A stretch of DNA of 64,000 bases from Streptomyces sp. MP131-18 (GCF_001984575.1 NZ_LZNS01000001.1:1042717-1106716); one strand, 5' to 3'; positions 1-8,296 are shown, counted from the first letter of the stretch. The notes: generated by a model from the sequence alone, not told the origin. Numbers and translations are program-made.

Positions 1-894
1 GCGATCGACGCGGGCATTCCGAAGCTGCGCGTCGAGGAGGCGGCGGCCAGGACGCAGGCGCGCATCGACTCGGGGCGGCAGCCGGTTATCGGCGTCAACC
101 TGTACCGGGTGGACGCGGACGAGACGATCGAGGTGCGGGCCGTGGACAACTCCGCGGTGCGGACCCAGCAGGTGGAGAAGCTGCGGCGGCTGCGGGAGGA
201 ACGGGACGAGGTGGCCTGCCGGGCGGCGCTCGACGCGCTGACGACGGCCGCGGGTGACGACGGGCGGGGCGCGGGCCTGGACGGGAACCTGCTGACGCTC
301 GCGGTCGGTGCGGCCAGGGCAAAGGCGACGGTGGGCGAGATCTCGGACGCCCTGGAAAAGGTGTTCGGGCGGCACTCGGCGCAGATCCGTACCATTTCCG
401 GTGTGTACCGGCAGGAGGCGCAGGAGTCGCCCGGGGTGGCCCGCACCCGGGGCCTGGTGGCGCGGTTCGAGGAGGCCGAGGGCAGGCGACCGCGGATTCT
501 GGTGGCCAAGATGGGCCAGGACGGCCACGACCGCGGGCAGAAGGTGATCGCCTCCGCGTTCGCCGACCTGGGCTTCGACGTGGACGTCGGCCCGCTGTTC
601 CAGACACCGGCGGAGGTGGCGCGGCAGGCGGTCGAGGCGGACGTGCACATCGTCGGGGTGTCCTCGCTCGCGGCCGGGCACCTGACGCTGGTGCCCGCGC
701 TGCGCAAGGAGCTGGCGCAGGAGGGCCGGGAGGACATCACGATCGTGGTCGGCGGGGTGATTCCGCCCGGGGACGTGACGGCGCTGCACGAGGCGGGCGC
801 GGCGGCTGTGTTCTTGCCGGGCACGGTGATCCCGGACGCGGCGTTCGACCTGCTGACGACGGTGGCCGCCGGTCTCGGTCACGACGACCTGTAG
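1..894 (+). CDS. mutB: Methylmalonyl-CoA mutase large subunit, C-terminal part (partial)
   Basis: The reading frame is open from base 1, so the start lies outside the window; 297 residues of an expected ~730 are present. The enzyme is the cobalamin-dependent mutase that interconverts (R)-methylmalonyl-CoA and succinyl-CoA, feeding propionate carbon into the TCA cycle. The first part holds the end of the catalytic barrel region (a stretch ending in ARTQARIDSG and VIGVN). The C-terminal ~130 residues are the B12-binding Rossmann domain with the base-off signature GQDGHDRG, in which the His ligates cobalt, followed by GVSSLAAGH and VVGGVIPP. The next gene, meaB, encodes its GTPase chaperone 22 bp downstream, the usual pairing. 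An isobutyryl-CoA mutase subunit is less likely given the fused B12 domain and meaB neighbour. Confidence 0.95.
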   Translation, partial: AIDAGIPKLRVEEAAARTQARIDSGRQPVIGVNLYRVDADETIEVRAVDNSAVRTQQVEKLRRLREERDEVACRAALDALTTAAGDDGRGAGLDGNLLTLAVGAARAKATVGEISDALEKVFGRHSAQIRTISGVYRQEAQESPGVARTRGLVARFEEAEGRRPRILVAKMGQDGHDRGQKVIASAFADLGFDVDVGPLFQTPAEVARQAVEADVHIVGVSSLAAGHLTLVPALRKELAQEGREDITIVVGGVIPPGDVTALHEAGAAAVFLPGTVIPDAAFDLLTTVAAGLGHDDL

Positions 895-916
895 ACGACC
901 CGTAGAAACGAAGGAC

Positions 917-1918
917 ATGCCGCGCACCATTGACATCGAGGCGTACGCCAAGGGCGTCCTGGCCGGTTCCAGGTCCCATGTGGCCCGGGCGATCACGCTG
1001 GTGGAGTCGACGCGGGCCGACCACCAGGAGCTGGCCCAGCGACTGCTCCTCGACCTGCTGCCGCATGCCGGGCGGGCCAGGCGCGTGGGGATCAGCGGAG
1101 TGCCTGGAGTCGGCAAGTCGACGTTCATCGACGCGTTCGGCAGCATGCTGACGGGCCTCGGGCACAAGGTGGCGGTACTCGCGGTCGACCCGTCCTCCAC
1201 CCGGACGGGCGGGTCGATCCTGGGCGACAAGACGCGGATGGAGCGGCTGTCGGTGGACCCGGCGGCGTTCGTGCGCCCCTCGCCGAGCGCGGGCACGCTG
1301 GGCGGCGTGGCGAAGGCGACGCGGGAGAGCATCGTCGTGATGGAGGCCGCCGGCTACGACGTGGTGCTGGTGGAGACCGTCGGGGTCGGCCAGTCGGAGA
1401 CGACGGTGGCCCGCATGGTGGACTCCTTCCTGCTGCTGACGCTGGCCCGCACGGGCGACCAGCTCCAGGGCATCAAGAAGGGCGTGCTGGAGCTGGCGGA
1501 CGTCATCGCGGTGAACAAGGCGGACGGGCCGCACGAGCGCGAGGCGCGCACGGCGGCCAGGGAGCTGTCCGGCGCGCTGCGGATGCTGCACCCGCCCGAG
1601 GAGGGGTGGACACCGCCGGTACTGACGTGCAGCGCGCTGGAGCAGGCGGGCCTGGAGACGGTGTGGGAACGCCTGGAGCGGCACCGCGCGGTGCTCGACG
1701 CCGACGGGCGGCTGGCGGCGAAGCGGCGCGACCAGCAGGTGGACTGGGTGTGGTCGATGGTGCGGGAGCACCTGATGACCGGATTGCAGCGGCACCCCGC
1801 GGTGCGCGGCCTCGCGCCGCTGGTGGAGGAAGAGGTCCGCGGGGGCACGCTGACGGCGACACTGGCGGCCGAGCGACTCGTCGCGGCCTTCCGCGAACCG
1901 TACGGTGACGGGCCGTGA
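917..1918 (+). CDS. meaB: Methylmalonyl-CoA mutase-associated GTPase MeaB
   Basis: 333 residues, the normal family length. MeaB is a G3E-type P-loop GTPase that gates cobalamin loading and protects methylmalonyl-CoA mutase from inactivation. The Walker A loop GVPGVGKST lies at residues 61-69; a later VDPSSTRTGGSILGDKTRM stretch is the switch region typical of the ArgK/MeaB family; DVVLVETVGVGQSE is the Walker B region and VNKADG the base-recognition motif. The ATG has AAGGA just upstream, and the gene follows the mutB stop by 22 bp, so they are probably co-transcribed. Older databases call this family ArgK (arginine transport kinase), which is a misnomer. Confidence 0.95.
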   Translation: MPRTIDIEAYAKGVLAGSRSHVARAITLVESTRADHQELAQRLLLDLLPHAGRARRVGISGVPGVGKSTFIDAFGSMLTGLGHKVAVLAVDPSSTRTGGSILGDKTRMERLSVDPAAFVRPSPSAGTLGGVAKATRESIVVMEAAGYDVVLVETVGVGQSETTVARMVDSFLLLTLARTGDQLQGIKKGVLELADVIAVNKADGPHEREARTAARELSGALRMLHPPEEGWTPPVLTCSALEQAGLETVWERLERHRAVLDADGRLAAKRRDQQVDWVWSMVREHLMTGLQRHPAVRGLAPLVEEEVRGGTLTATLAAERLVAAFREPYGDGP

Positions 1919-1971
1919 ACGCGTAAGCTGGGCGGCGGAGTTGCCGTGCCCGTTCCGACGAGGGGAGCCTC

Positions 1972-2202
1972 GTGCTCACAGTCAATATGCTTGAGGAACT
2001 GTTCGCTCCCGGCAGCCATCACACGCACGAGGAGCGGAGCCGGCTGGCGCTGACGCTCGTCGAGGCAGGCGGCCTCGCCCCCGACCGGGGGCCGATCGAC
2101 CTCGACTCCGGCGAGGCGGTGATCAGCCTGTCCGCGGGCCCGGCACGCGTGCGGCAGAACGACCCGGAGGACCCCGACGACCCGGACGGCCCCGGCCGCT
2201 GA
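1972..2202 (+). CDS. Small DUF6191-like protein
   Basis: 76 residues from a GTG start preceded by AGGGGAG; a second possible start is the ATG at 1987. The N-terminal half (NMLEELFAPG, then an HTHEER segment, then GPIDLDSG) resembles a short streptomycete family I associate with DUF6191; function unknown. There is no signal peptide or membrane segment. The C-terminus is low-complexity, acidic and proline-rich, encoded by four imperfect 9-nt repeats (2161-2196), and may be a recently expanded tail. The gene lies 53 bp after meaB on the same strand. Confidence 0.6.
   Translation: MLTVNMLEELFAPGSHHTHEERSRLALTLVEAGGLAPDRGPIDLDSGEAVISLSAGPARVRQNDPEDPDDPDGPGR
2161..2196 (+). repeat. Four imperfect 9-nt tandem repeats at a gene 3' end
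   Basis: Units GACCCGGAG, GACCCCGAC, GACCCGGAC and GGCCCCGGC run head to tail and encode the D-P-E/D-P-D tail of the small protein. The same nonamer GACCCGGAG occurs three times on the opposite strand at 2987-3013. Confidence 0.75.
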
Positions 2203-2242
2203 GGACCCGGCCGCAACGACCGACCGAGCCGTCGGCCGCTGC

Positions 2243-2911
2243 TCAGCCGTCGGCGTCCTCGACGGATTCCCCCGCGGGGCCGCTCGCGTGCGGAGTGCTG
2301 TCCTCGGGGCCTACGGACCGGTCTTCCCAGCGGATGACGCGCCAGCCTTCGGCCGGGGCGCCGGAGAGGATGACGACACCGGTGTTCCGCAGCTCGTGGG
2401 TGGACGCGAAGGCGGCGTCGATGTTCTCCGCCCTGGCCGCCGCCCACATGCGGATCGCGGCGCCGTGGCTGACCATGGCCACGGTCCCGGCTCCGGTGCC
2501 CGCGGCCTCCTCGACCACGGCGTCGAAACGCCGCAGCGCCTCCACGCCGTTCTCCCCGCCCGGCATGCGACGCCCGGTGTCCCCCGCCGACCAGGCGAAG
2601 GCCGTGGTCAGGTAGGTCTCGATCGCCTGGTGGTCCCCCCGCATCTCCAGATCACCGGCGGACAGCTCCCGTATGCCCTGCCGCACACCGACTTCCAGAC
2701 CCGTCCGGGCGGCCAGCGGTGCCGCGGTGAGCTGGGCGCGGAGGAGCGTGGACGCGTAGAGCGCGTCGATCGTCTCCGCCGACAGCGCTTCCGGGAGGGC
2801 AGCCGCCTGCTCCTGTCCCAGCGGGGTCAGCGCGGGGCCGGGTTCGGCCGTGTCCAGCAGGTGCTTGAGGTTGGAGGGGGTCTGGCCATGTCGAACGAGC
2901 AGCAGTCGCAT
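2243..2911 (-). CDS. Histidine phosphatase family protein
   Basis: 222 residues from the ATG at 2911. The frame is open 25 codons further upstream, but starting here puts the family motif LLLVRHGQT at residues 3-11. The RHG tripeptide carries the His that forms the phospho-enzyme intermediate; the second catalytic His is in MVSHGAAIRMW. TPLGQEQAAAL is the usual alpha-helical segment after the motif. This branch of the superfamily acts on small phosphorylated metabolites or phosphoproteins; the substrate cannot be told from sequence. It stands alone, with azoR upstream on the same strand 117 bp away. Confidence 0.85.
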   Translation of the reverse strand: MRLLLVRHGQTPSNLKHLLDTAEPGPALTPLGQEQAAALPEALSAETIDALYASTLLRAQLTAAPLAARTGLEVGVRQGIRELSAGDLEMRGDHQAIETYLTTAFAWSAGDTGRRMPGGENGVEALRRFDAVVEEAAGTGAGTVAMVSHGAAIRMWAAARAENIDAAFASTHELRNTGVVILSGAPAEGWRVIRWEDRSVGPEDSTPHASGPAGESVEDADG

Positions 2912-2986
2912 AAACGGTTCTGTCTCCAGTGAGGCGAGTGGCGGTGGTCTGTCCACTGTGCCATTCCGGAGCCTCGCCCCCTCCAC

Positions 2987-3013
2987 GGGTCCTCCGGGTC
3001 CTCCGGGTCCTTC
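2987..3013 (-). repeat. Three 9-nt tandem repeats between genes
   Basis: On the minus strand the units read GACCCGGAG twice and a degenerate third copy. They lie just 3' of the azoreductase stop codon (3029). The unit is identical to the first repeat at 2161-2169. Confidence 0.75.
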
Positions 3014-3028
3014 ACCGGGTGGGGACCG

Positions 3029-3661
3029 TCAGTTCCCGGCGAGCGCCCGGCCCGCCTGACGGGCGGCGTCGAGCGCCTGCGCGTGGTGCTGTTCGGCGAG
3101 GCCCCGCAGGCTCTCCATGGCGGGGGTGGTGGCGGCGAGGGTGAGCTCCCGCTTGACGACGGTGAGGTCGGCCTGCCAGATGTCGGCAAGGACACGTTCC
3201 AGGTAGGGGGTGGAGTGGTCCCAGCCCTCGCGCGGGGCGCCGGGGCCGTAGCCGCCGCCGAGGGTGGTGACCAGCACGGTGGGCGTGCCCTTCAGCAGGG
3301 GGGTGGTGGAGCCGCCGCCGGCGATGACGAGGTCCACCCAGGCCTTGAAGTGCTGGGAGACGCCGAAGTTGTACAGCGGTACGGCCAGGATCGCGGCGTC
3401 GGCGTTCTGGAGCTCGTCGGCCAGGGCCGCGGCCAGGGCGAGGGCCTCGTGCTGCGCCGGGGTGCGGTCCGTCTCGGCGGTGAAGCCGGCGGTGGTGGCG
3501 AGGGCCCAGGCGTCGGCGGGAAGGGAGTCGGTGCCGAGGTGGCGGCGGGTCACCGCGGCGTCGGGGCGTGCGGCGGTCCACTCGGCCTCGGCTATGTCGG
3601 CGATCTCGGCGCTGGCGGAGGCGCCGGGCAGGATGCTGGCGTCCAGGCGGAACAGGTTCAT
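3029..3661 (-). CDS. azoR: FMN-dependent NADH-azoreductase-type flavodoxin-fold oxidoreductase
   Basis: 210 residues from the ATG at 3661; a longer frame begins 10 codons earlier, but MNLFRLDASILPG matches the family start. AzoR-type enzymes use FMN and NAD(P)H for two-electron reduction of quinones and azo compounds. The flavodoxin-like fold is shown by LFRLDASI (phosphate-binding strand-loop), AILAVPLYNFGVSQHFKAW (the conserved P-x-YNF segment) and VTTLGGGYG. It is transcribed divergently from a TetR gene, with a short inverted repeat in the shared 139-bp spacer, so it is a plausible target of that repressor. The physiological substrate is unknown. Confidence 0.85.
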   Translation of the reverse strand: MNLFRLDASILPGASASAEIADIAEAEWTAARPDAAVTRRHLGTDSLPADAWALATTAGFTAETDRTPAQHEALALAAALADELQNADAAILAVPLYNFGVSQHFKAWVDLVIAGGGSTTPLLKGTPTVLVTTLGGGYGPGAPREGWDHSTPYLERVLADIWQADLTVVKRELTLAATTPAMESLRGLAEQHHAQALDAARQAGRALAGN

Positions 3662-3763
3662 GGCGTGATTCCTCGCAGGTGGATGGGCCACGGGTGTGGT
3701 CTCGACGGGGGACGGCGGCGGGCCTGAGGCCGGGGCCGCGGCTCCGTCCGATCTAAACGGACT

Positions 3764-3791
3764 CTACCCCGCTTCTTCTTCCCCGGGGTAG
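3764..3791. promoter_or_regulatory. Candidate TetR operator between azoR-like and tetR genes
   Basis: Perfect 8-bp inverted repeat CTACCCCG and CGGGGTAG separated by 12 bp, ending 9 bp before the tetR GTG. TAGGTT at 3789-3794 could be a -10 element for a leaderless tetR mRNA, so a bound repressor would block it directly. Inferred only from symmetry and position. Confidence 0.45.
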
Positions 3792-3800
3792 GTTGAACGT

Positions 3801-4412
3801 GTGGAACCGCCTGTAGTGCCCTTCGGAAAGCCGCGTGGTGAGCGCGCCGACGCGGTGCGTAACCGTGAGCGCCTGCTGGAGACGGCCCGCGAGATGATCG
3901 CGGAGCGGGGCGTCGCGAAGGTGACGATGGACGGCCTGGCCGAGCGCGCCGGGCTGGGCAAGGGCACCGTGTTCCGCCACTTCGGCAGCCGGGCCGGCAT
4001 CTTCAGGGCGCTGCTGGACGCGGACGAACGGCGGTTCCAGGAGCAGGTGCTCTCCGGCCCCCCGCCGCTGGGGCCCGGCGCCGACCCGGTGGCGCGCCTC
4101 GTCGCCTACGGCCGCGCCCGTATCGCCTTCCTCCTCGACCACCACGCCGTGGCCCGGGCGTCCCTCGACCGCGGCCGGCCCGCCCCGGCCGGCGACCCGT
4201 CGGTGTCCCAGCTCCACATCCGCATGCTGCTCGGCCGGGCCCAGGTACGGATGCCCAGCCTGAACGGCCTCGCGGTCCAGCTCACCGCCGCCCTCGAAGG
4301 CCCGCTGCTGCTGTACCTGTCCATGTCGGAAACGAGCGCGCCCCCGGCACCGGACGTCGACCACTTCCTCGGCGACAGCTGGCAAGCCCTGATCGAACGC
4401 ATCGCCCGCTGA
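3801..4412 (+). CDS. TetR family transcriptional regulator
   Basis: 203 residues from a GTG start. The N-terminal DNA-binding domain (about residues 14-65) has the TetR pattern: RERLLETAREMIAERG, then VTMDGLAERAGLGKGTVFRHF as the helix-turn-helix, then SRAGIFRALL. The C-terminal half is the usual helical ligand-binding domain and gives no ligand clue. It is divergent from the azoreductase gene at 3029-3661, the common arrangement in which a repressor senses an electrophile or quinone and controls its neighbour. No Shine-Dalgarno is visible before the GTG, consistent with leaderless translation. Confidence 0.9.
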   Translation: MEPPVVPFGKPRGERADAVRNRERLLETAREMIAERGVAKVTMDGLAERAGLGKGTVFRHFGSRAGIFRALLDADERRFQEQVLSGPPPLGPGADPVARLVAYGRARIAFLLDHHAVARASLDRGRPAPAGDPSVSQLHIRMLLGRAQVRMPSLNGLAVQLTAALEGPLLLYLSMSETSAPPAPDVDHFLGDSWQALIERIAR

Positions 4413-4536
4413 CCGTCCGCCTGTCAAGGTGTGCGACGACGATCGAATGGCTGGGTACGGACGCAGGGCTTCGCCAGGATCGGACCGTTCGGTTCCGGCG
4501 CCGAGGCAGGTGCCGGTCAACTCTCAGGAGGACAGG

Positions 4537-5070
4537 GTGAGGACAGCCTTATTACGTCGTTTACCACAGCGGTGGTCGGGCTACCGCCTGCTGCGCTGGC
4601 TCGGCATCCCGGTGGCCCTGGTGGCCACCATGCTGCTGACGGCGCCGGCCGCTCACGCGGAGCTACGGGAGCAGCGTTCGATCAACTTCCAGGACGACGG
4701 GGCCTACGCGATCGTCCACTACGGGGAGGACGACCAGGGCCACTATCTCCAGTTCTACCTGCACGACACCCTGGACGACGGGCTGTGTGCCGTGGCCCGC
4801 GCCGACTTCAGGGTCGACCAGGGGCTCACCGGTCACCACCACATCGACCCGGGGCAGGTCACGCTGTGCGAGGACGGCGAGCGGGCATGGTCCGAGCGGT
4901 GGTACCCGGAGCCGAACAACGACGGAGAAGAATCGGGGCCCGACACCTGGGAGATCACCGGAATCCGGTGGGCCGACGCGTGCCGGGAGGAGCTTGACGG
5001 CACGAGGGTCTGCCGGTGGGGGGACGGCGTGCCGGACGTCAGTGTCCACAACATTCCCCTGCTCCCCTAG
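4537..5070 (+). CDS. Small secreted protein of unknown function; three TTA codons in its signal peptide
   Basis: 177 residues. The GTG at 4537 is chosen because AGGAGG (4526-4531) sits 5 nt upstream and because it gives a clean Sec signal peptide: basic N-terminus, hydrophobic core LGIPVALVATMLLTAPA, cleavage after AHA near residue 41. The mature ~136 residues are acidic, aromatic-rich and contain four cysteines, so two disulfides are possible. I do not recognise the family. Codons 5, 6 and 9 are all TTA, the rare leucine codon read only by the bldA tRNA in streptomycetes, so translation should depend on the developmental state. A strong hairpin follows at 5175-5207. Confidence 0.75.
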   Translation: MRTALLRRLPQRWSGYRLLRWLGIPVALVATMLLTAPAAHAELREQRSINFQDDGAYAIVHYGEDDQGHYLQFYLHDTLDDGLCAVARADFRVDQGLTGHHHIDPGQVTLCEDGERAWSERWYPEPNNDGEESGPDTWEITGIRWADACREELDGTRVCRWGDGVPDVSVHNIPLLP

Positions 5071-5174
5071 GAACAACTCGGCCGCAGCGCCATAACCACG
5101 AGAAACCGGCCGTTCCGGAGGCGGCCCTCCCCAGACGGGGTCGGACGAAGCGGACGGCGTGATCGGCCGGCTCG

Positions 5175-5207
5175 CCGGCCGGGACCCGCAACAAGGGTCC
5201 CGGCCGG
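5175..5207. terminator. Perfect 13-bp hairpin between convergent genes
   Basis: Arms 5175-5187 (CCGGCCGGGACCC) and 5195-5207 with a 7-nt loop GCAACAA. It lies in the 298-bp spacer between the secreted-protein gene and the convergent LysR gene and could terminate both. There is no T tract, as is usual for streptomycete terminators. I see nothing else in 5071-5368. Confidence 0.7.
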
Positions 5208-5368
5208 TCCGGCACCGCCTGCACGGACGCGGCAACCGAGCAGCGCTCCCTGCCGCTCGGGGCGGTGAACCGTCCCGTGCCGGGAACGGCCGTGGGCGTG
5301 CGGGTGGTTCGCCACGGGCGAGAAGCGCGGGTCGGCACGAGCTGTGCCGGGCCCGCGGTGGCGGGGCC

Positions 5369-6247
5369 TCAGCCCGCGGGCGCGGGCAGCGCGGTGCCGC
5401 GGAGCCCGGCCGCCGCGCGGACGAGTGAGGCGATCGCCGGCGAGTGGCTGTTCGGCGGCCAGGCGATGACCGTGGTGACGTCCGGCGCGTCGACGACGGG
5501 CACCGCGACGTGATCGGGCCACTGCCAGGCGCGGCTGGAGGCCGGAATCACAAGCAGTGTCTTGCCGAGCGCCACGAGCTGGGCGAGCTGCGACTGGGTG
5601 CGCACCTCCGGTCCCGGCCCGTCCGGGTAGGACCCGTCGAGCCGGGGCCACCGCGCGATGGGCAGGTCCGGCACGTCGCGGACGTCGGCCAGCGTGAGCT
5701 GCTCGCGCGACGCGAGCGGATGGCCCGCGGGCAAGAGGGCGATCTGGCCTTCGACGCAGAGGTCCTCGGTGTCGAACCCGGCGAGGTCGTCGAACGGCCG
5801 GTGCATGAGTGCCACGTCGGCGCGCCCGCCGCGCAACAGCCCCGCCTGCTCGCCGACCTCGCACAGGAGGACTTCGACCGGTGCCGCACCGGGTTCGCTC
5901 GCGAGCGTGTCGAGGAGCCGTTGCAGCAGCTCGTGGGACGCCCCGGCCTTCGTCACGAGCACCAGTGGCCGCTTCGGCTCTCCGGCACGCCGCGTTCTGC
6001 GCGCAGCGGCCGCGACCGCGTCGAGGGCCGCCCGCGCCTCACGGAGCAGCACCCGGCCGGCGTCGGTGAGCGCCACTCCACGGCGGTCCCGGTCGAGGAG
6101 CCGGACGCCGAGCCGCCGCTCCAGCAGGCGGATCGCGCGTGAGAGCGGCGGCTGCGCCATCCCGAGCCGAACGGCGGCACGTCCGAAGTGCAGCTCTTCG
6201 GCGACGGCCACGAAGTACCGGAGCTCGCGGGTCTCGAGATCGTCCAC
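5369..6247 (-). CDS. LysR family transcriptional regulator
   Basis: 292 residues, standard LTTR length. The N-terminal winged HTH (RELRYFVAVAEELHFGRAAVRLGMAQPPLSRAI split as helix, turn, helix) is followed by the linker helix and a periplasmic-binding-protein-like effector domain (from about residue 95, with VLVTKAG and DVALMHRPF). It is divergent from an SDR oxidoreductase gene at 6331. A LysR box of the ATAC-N7-GTAT type lies between them at 6265-6283. The likely role is control of the SDR gene and its own gene in response to a small molecule that cannot be deduced. Confidence 0.92.
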   Translation of the reverse strand: MDDLETRELRYFVAVAEELHFGRAAVRLGMAQPPLSRAIRLLERRLGVRLLDRDRRGVALTDAGRVLLREARAALDAVAAAARRTRRAGEPKRPLVLVTKAGASHELLQRLLDTLASEPGAAPVEVLLCEVGEQAGLLRGGRADVALMHRPFDDLAGFDTEDLCVEGQIALLPAGHPLASREQLTLADVRDVPDLPIARWPRLDGSYPDGPGPEVRTQSQLAQLVALGKTLLVIPASSRAWQWPDHVAVPVVDAPDVTTVIAWPPNSHSPAIASLVRAAAGLRGTALPAPAG

Positions 6248-6264
6248 GGGCGGAGCCTACCGGC

Positions 6265-6283
6265 TGATACCCGGCAAGTATCA
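6265..6283. promoter_or_regulatory. LysR-type operator (T-N11-A box)
   Basis: TGATAC and GTATCA form a perfect inverted repeat spaced by 7 bp, containing the classical ATAC-N7-GTAT core of LysR recognition sites. It sits 18 bp from the lysR start and 48 bp from the SDR start, centred in the 83-bp divergent spacer. Confidence 0.65.
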
Positions 6284-6330
6284 CGGGGCACCGAATCCGT
6301 CTTGGACGGCGAGTGCGCAACTCGCCGAGC

Positions 6331-7056
6331 ATGGATCGCGTGAACGACACAAAGACCGCGCTGGTCACCGGCGCGAACAAAGGAATCGGCTTCGCCATCG
6401 CACAGGGCCTCGGGGCCATCGGCTTCACGGTCGCGGTGGGGGCCCGCGACGACGCCAGGCGCGAGGCGGCCGTCGAGCGGCTGCGTGCCGCGGGCGTCGA
6501 CGCGTTCGGGGTCGCCCTCGACGTCACCTCCGACATCAGCGTCGCCGCGGCGGCGGCGACCATCGAACGGACGGCGGAACGACTCGACGTGCTCGTCAAC
6601 AACGCGGGCATTTCCGGCCGGACGGACGGTGACGCGCAGGACCCGACGACGCTCGACCTCGACGTCGTCCGCACCGTCCTCGAAACGAACGTGCTCGGGG
6701 TCGTCCGGGTGACGAACGCGATGCTCCCGCTGCTCAGCCGCGCAGGCTCGCCGCGCATCGTCAACATGTCGAGCAACATGGGCTCGCTGACGCTGCGGAC
6801 CGGCCCGATCATGGCCGCGTACGCACCGTCGAAGTCGATGCTCAACAGCGTCACGGCGCAGTACGCCCGCCGACTCGCCGATAGCAAGGTCATCGTGAAC
6901 GCCGCCTGCCCCGGCTATGTCGCGACCGACTTCACCGGCTTCAACGCGCCACGGACGCCCGAGCAGGGCGCCGCGATCGCGATCCGGCTCGCCACCCTTC
7001 CGGACGACGGGCCGCGAGGCGGCTTCTTCGACGACGAGGGCGTCGTCCCCTGGTGA
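6331..7056 (+). CDS. Short-chain dehydrogenase/reductase
   Basis: 241 residues from the ATG at 6331; GTG codons at 6313 and 6340 are alternatives. A classical SDR: cofactor loop TGANKGIGFAIA, NNAG stabilising motif, catalytic S (NMSSNMGS), then Y and K in YAPSKSM. The residue pattern after the glycine loop (ARDDARR) suggests NADP(H). Plant-carbonyl-reductase-like members share the long segment before the active site. It is divergent from and probably controlled by the LysR protein. The substrate is unknown. Confidence 0.9.
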   Translation: MDRVNDTKTALVTGANKGIGFAIAQGLGAIGFTVAVGARDDARREAAVERLRAAGVDAFGVALDVTSDISVAAAAATIERTAERLDVLVNNAGISGRTDGDAQDPTTLDLDVVRTVLETNVLGVVRVTNAMLPLLSRAGSPRIVNMSSNMGSLTLRTGPIMAAYAPSKSMLNSVTAQYARRLADSKVIVNAACPGYVATDFTGFNAPRTPEQGAAIAIRLATLPDDGPRGGFFDDEGVVPW

Positions 7057-7121
7057 CCCGGACGGACGGGGAGCGCGACGGCACCGAGCGTCGGAGAAAG
7101 CGGAATCGCGACGACCGCAGG

Positions 7122-7157
7122 GGCCGGGCAGGCCGGGCGGGCCGGACGGGCCGACTT
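7122..7157. repeat. Four imperfect 9-nt tandem repeats
   Basis: Units GGCCGGGCA, GGCCGGGCG, GGCCGGACG and GGCCGACTT occupy the spacer between the convergent SDR gene and the TIM-barrel gene. No clear hairpin terminator is visible here otherwise. Confidence 0.7.
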
Positions 7158-7192
7158 CCTCGATAACGGGAAGCGGAGCCGCTCGGGGCCCG

Positions 7193-8218
7193 TCATCTCC
7201 GATACCGCTGCGCCACGGCCGCGAAGGCGGCCTTGGGTTCCCATTCCATGTCGGGGTAGGTCTGCCCCCGGTGCCCTTCGAGGAGTCTGACGATGCCCAG
7301 GCCGGCCCGGTCCAAGTCGTCCCTGGGGTCGCCGTCCGGGCGGTGCGGGTAGCCGGGCAAGGCGAACAAGAACACGAACGCGCTGTCCACGCCCTCGGTC
7401 TCGAAGATCTCCAGCAGTTCGCTCAGATATGCGGCCTGGCCGGCCTCGTCACGCTCGTAGCTGCCGTTCAGCCGTACCGGGGCCTTGGTCTGTGGGTCGT
7501 ACTCGACCACTTCGAGTACCCGCCCACCGCGGTCTCCCGCGCCGCGGTAGGCCGCGGTGCCGAACCCGGTGATGGCGAGCGGCTTCGGACCTTGGGCCAG
7601 GGTGCGCACCGCGTCCCGGAACCGGTCGGCGACCTCGGCGGAGCGGATCAGCTCGAACGTCACGATGTCGAAGGGCGTCCAGTCGACCTGCTCGAACTGG
7701 ATGGACGCGTAGGTGAGCTTGCCCTGGAAGTGCTCGCGGACCGTGGCCGCGGCGTCGCGGAGGAATGCGTTGATGCGCACGCCGAGTTCGCGTATCGCTT
7801 CGGCCCGCCGCTCGGGTTGGCTCATCAGCCGCCCGACCCGTTTCTCGGGGCTCTCTCCGGCCAGGAACCCGCGGTTCATCACGCTCAGCTCGACCCCTGC
7901 GACGAACACGACCGTGGCCCCCTGCTGCCGCAGCCGTTCCGCTCGCGCGGCGCAGTCACGGAGGAGCGTGAGGATCTGCTCCGGGTCCAGCTCCAGCGGA
8001 TAGGGCGAGAGCCAGACCTCCAGGCCGAGTTCGGCGGCGGCACCGGCGGCCAGCTCCAGTCGGTCGGGGTCGCCGCCGATGATCTGGACCGCGTTGCAGT
8101 GCAGGTCGTCGCGGATGATGGCGAGCTCGCGCCGGACCACCGCGGGGTCGAAGTGCTCGCGGGATATCTGGCCGTGCACGACGAATCCGGTGTCGTAGGT
8201 CATTCCTCTTGCTCGCAT
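7193..8218 (-). CDS. Conserved TIM-barrel-type protein of unknown function
   Basis: 341 residues from the ATG at 8218 (MRARGMTYDTGF). The earlier in-frame start at 8335 would run through the operator and into the divergent gene. Alternating strand/helix pattern with short acidic strand ends (VQIIGGDPDRL, EVWLSPYPLEL, VVFVAGVELSV, ASIQFEQVDWTPFDIV, PLAITGFGTAAY, FVFLFALPGY) looks like a (beta/alpha)8 barrel related to glycosidase-superfamily folds. Similar actinobacterial proteins are sometimes labelled abortive infection proteins, but I see no direct evidence for phage defence. It faces a TetR gene across a perfect palindrome and should be repressed by it. Confidence 0.65.
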   Translation of the reverse strand: MRARGMTYDTGFVVHGQISREHFDPAVVRRELAIIRDDLHCNAVQIIGGDPDRLELAAGAAAELGLEVWLSPYPLELDPEQILTLLRDCAARAERLRQQGATVVFVAGVELSVMNRGFLAGESPEKRVGRLMSQPERRAEAIRELGVRINAFLRDAAATVREHFQGKLTYASIQFEQVDWTPFDIVTFELIRSAEVADRFRDAVRTLAQGPKPLAITGFGTAAYRGAGDRGGRVLEVVEYDPQTKAPVRLNGSYERDEAGQAAYLSELLEIFETEGVDSAFVFLFALPGYPHRPDGDPRDDLDRAGLGIVRLLEGHRGQTYPDMEWEPKAAFAAVAQRYRR

Positions 8219-8268
8219 GATGACGTCCTCTCTGCCGGTCCCGGTCGGGCCGAGGCTGACAGGAAAAG

Positions 8269-8296
8269 TGCGTGCGCGCAAGTTTGCGCGCACGCA
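8269..8296. promoter_or_regulatory. Perfect 28-bp palindromic operator in a TetR divergent spacer
   Basis: Arms TGCGTGCGCGCAA and TTGCGCGCACGCA are exact reverse complements, spaced by GT. The site is midway between the TIM-barrel start (8218) and the tetR GTG (8320). The length and near-zero spacing are typical of sites bound by a pair of TetR dimers. Confidence 0.7.
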
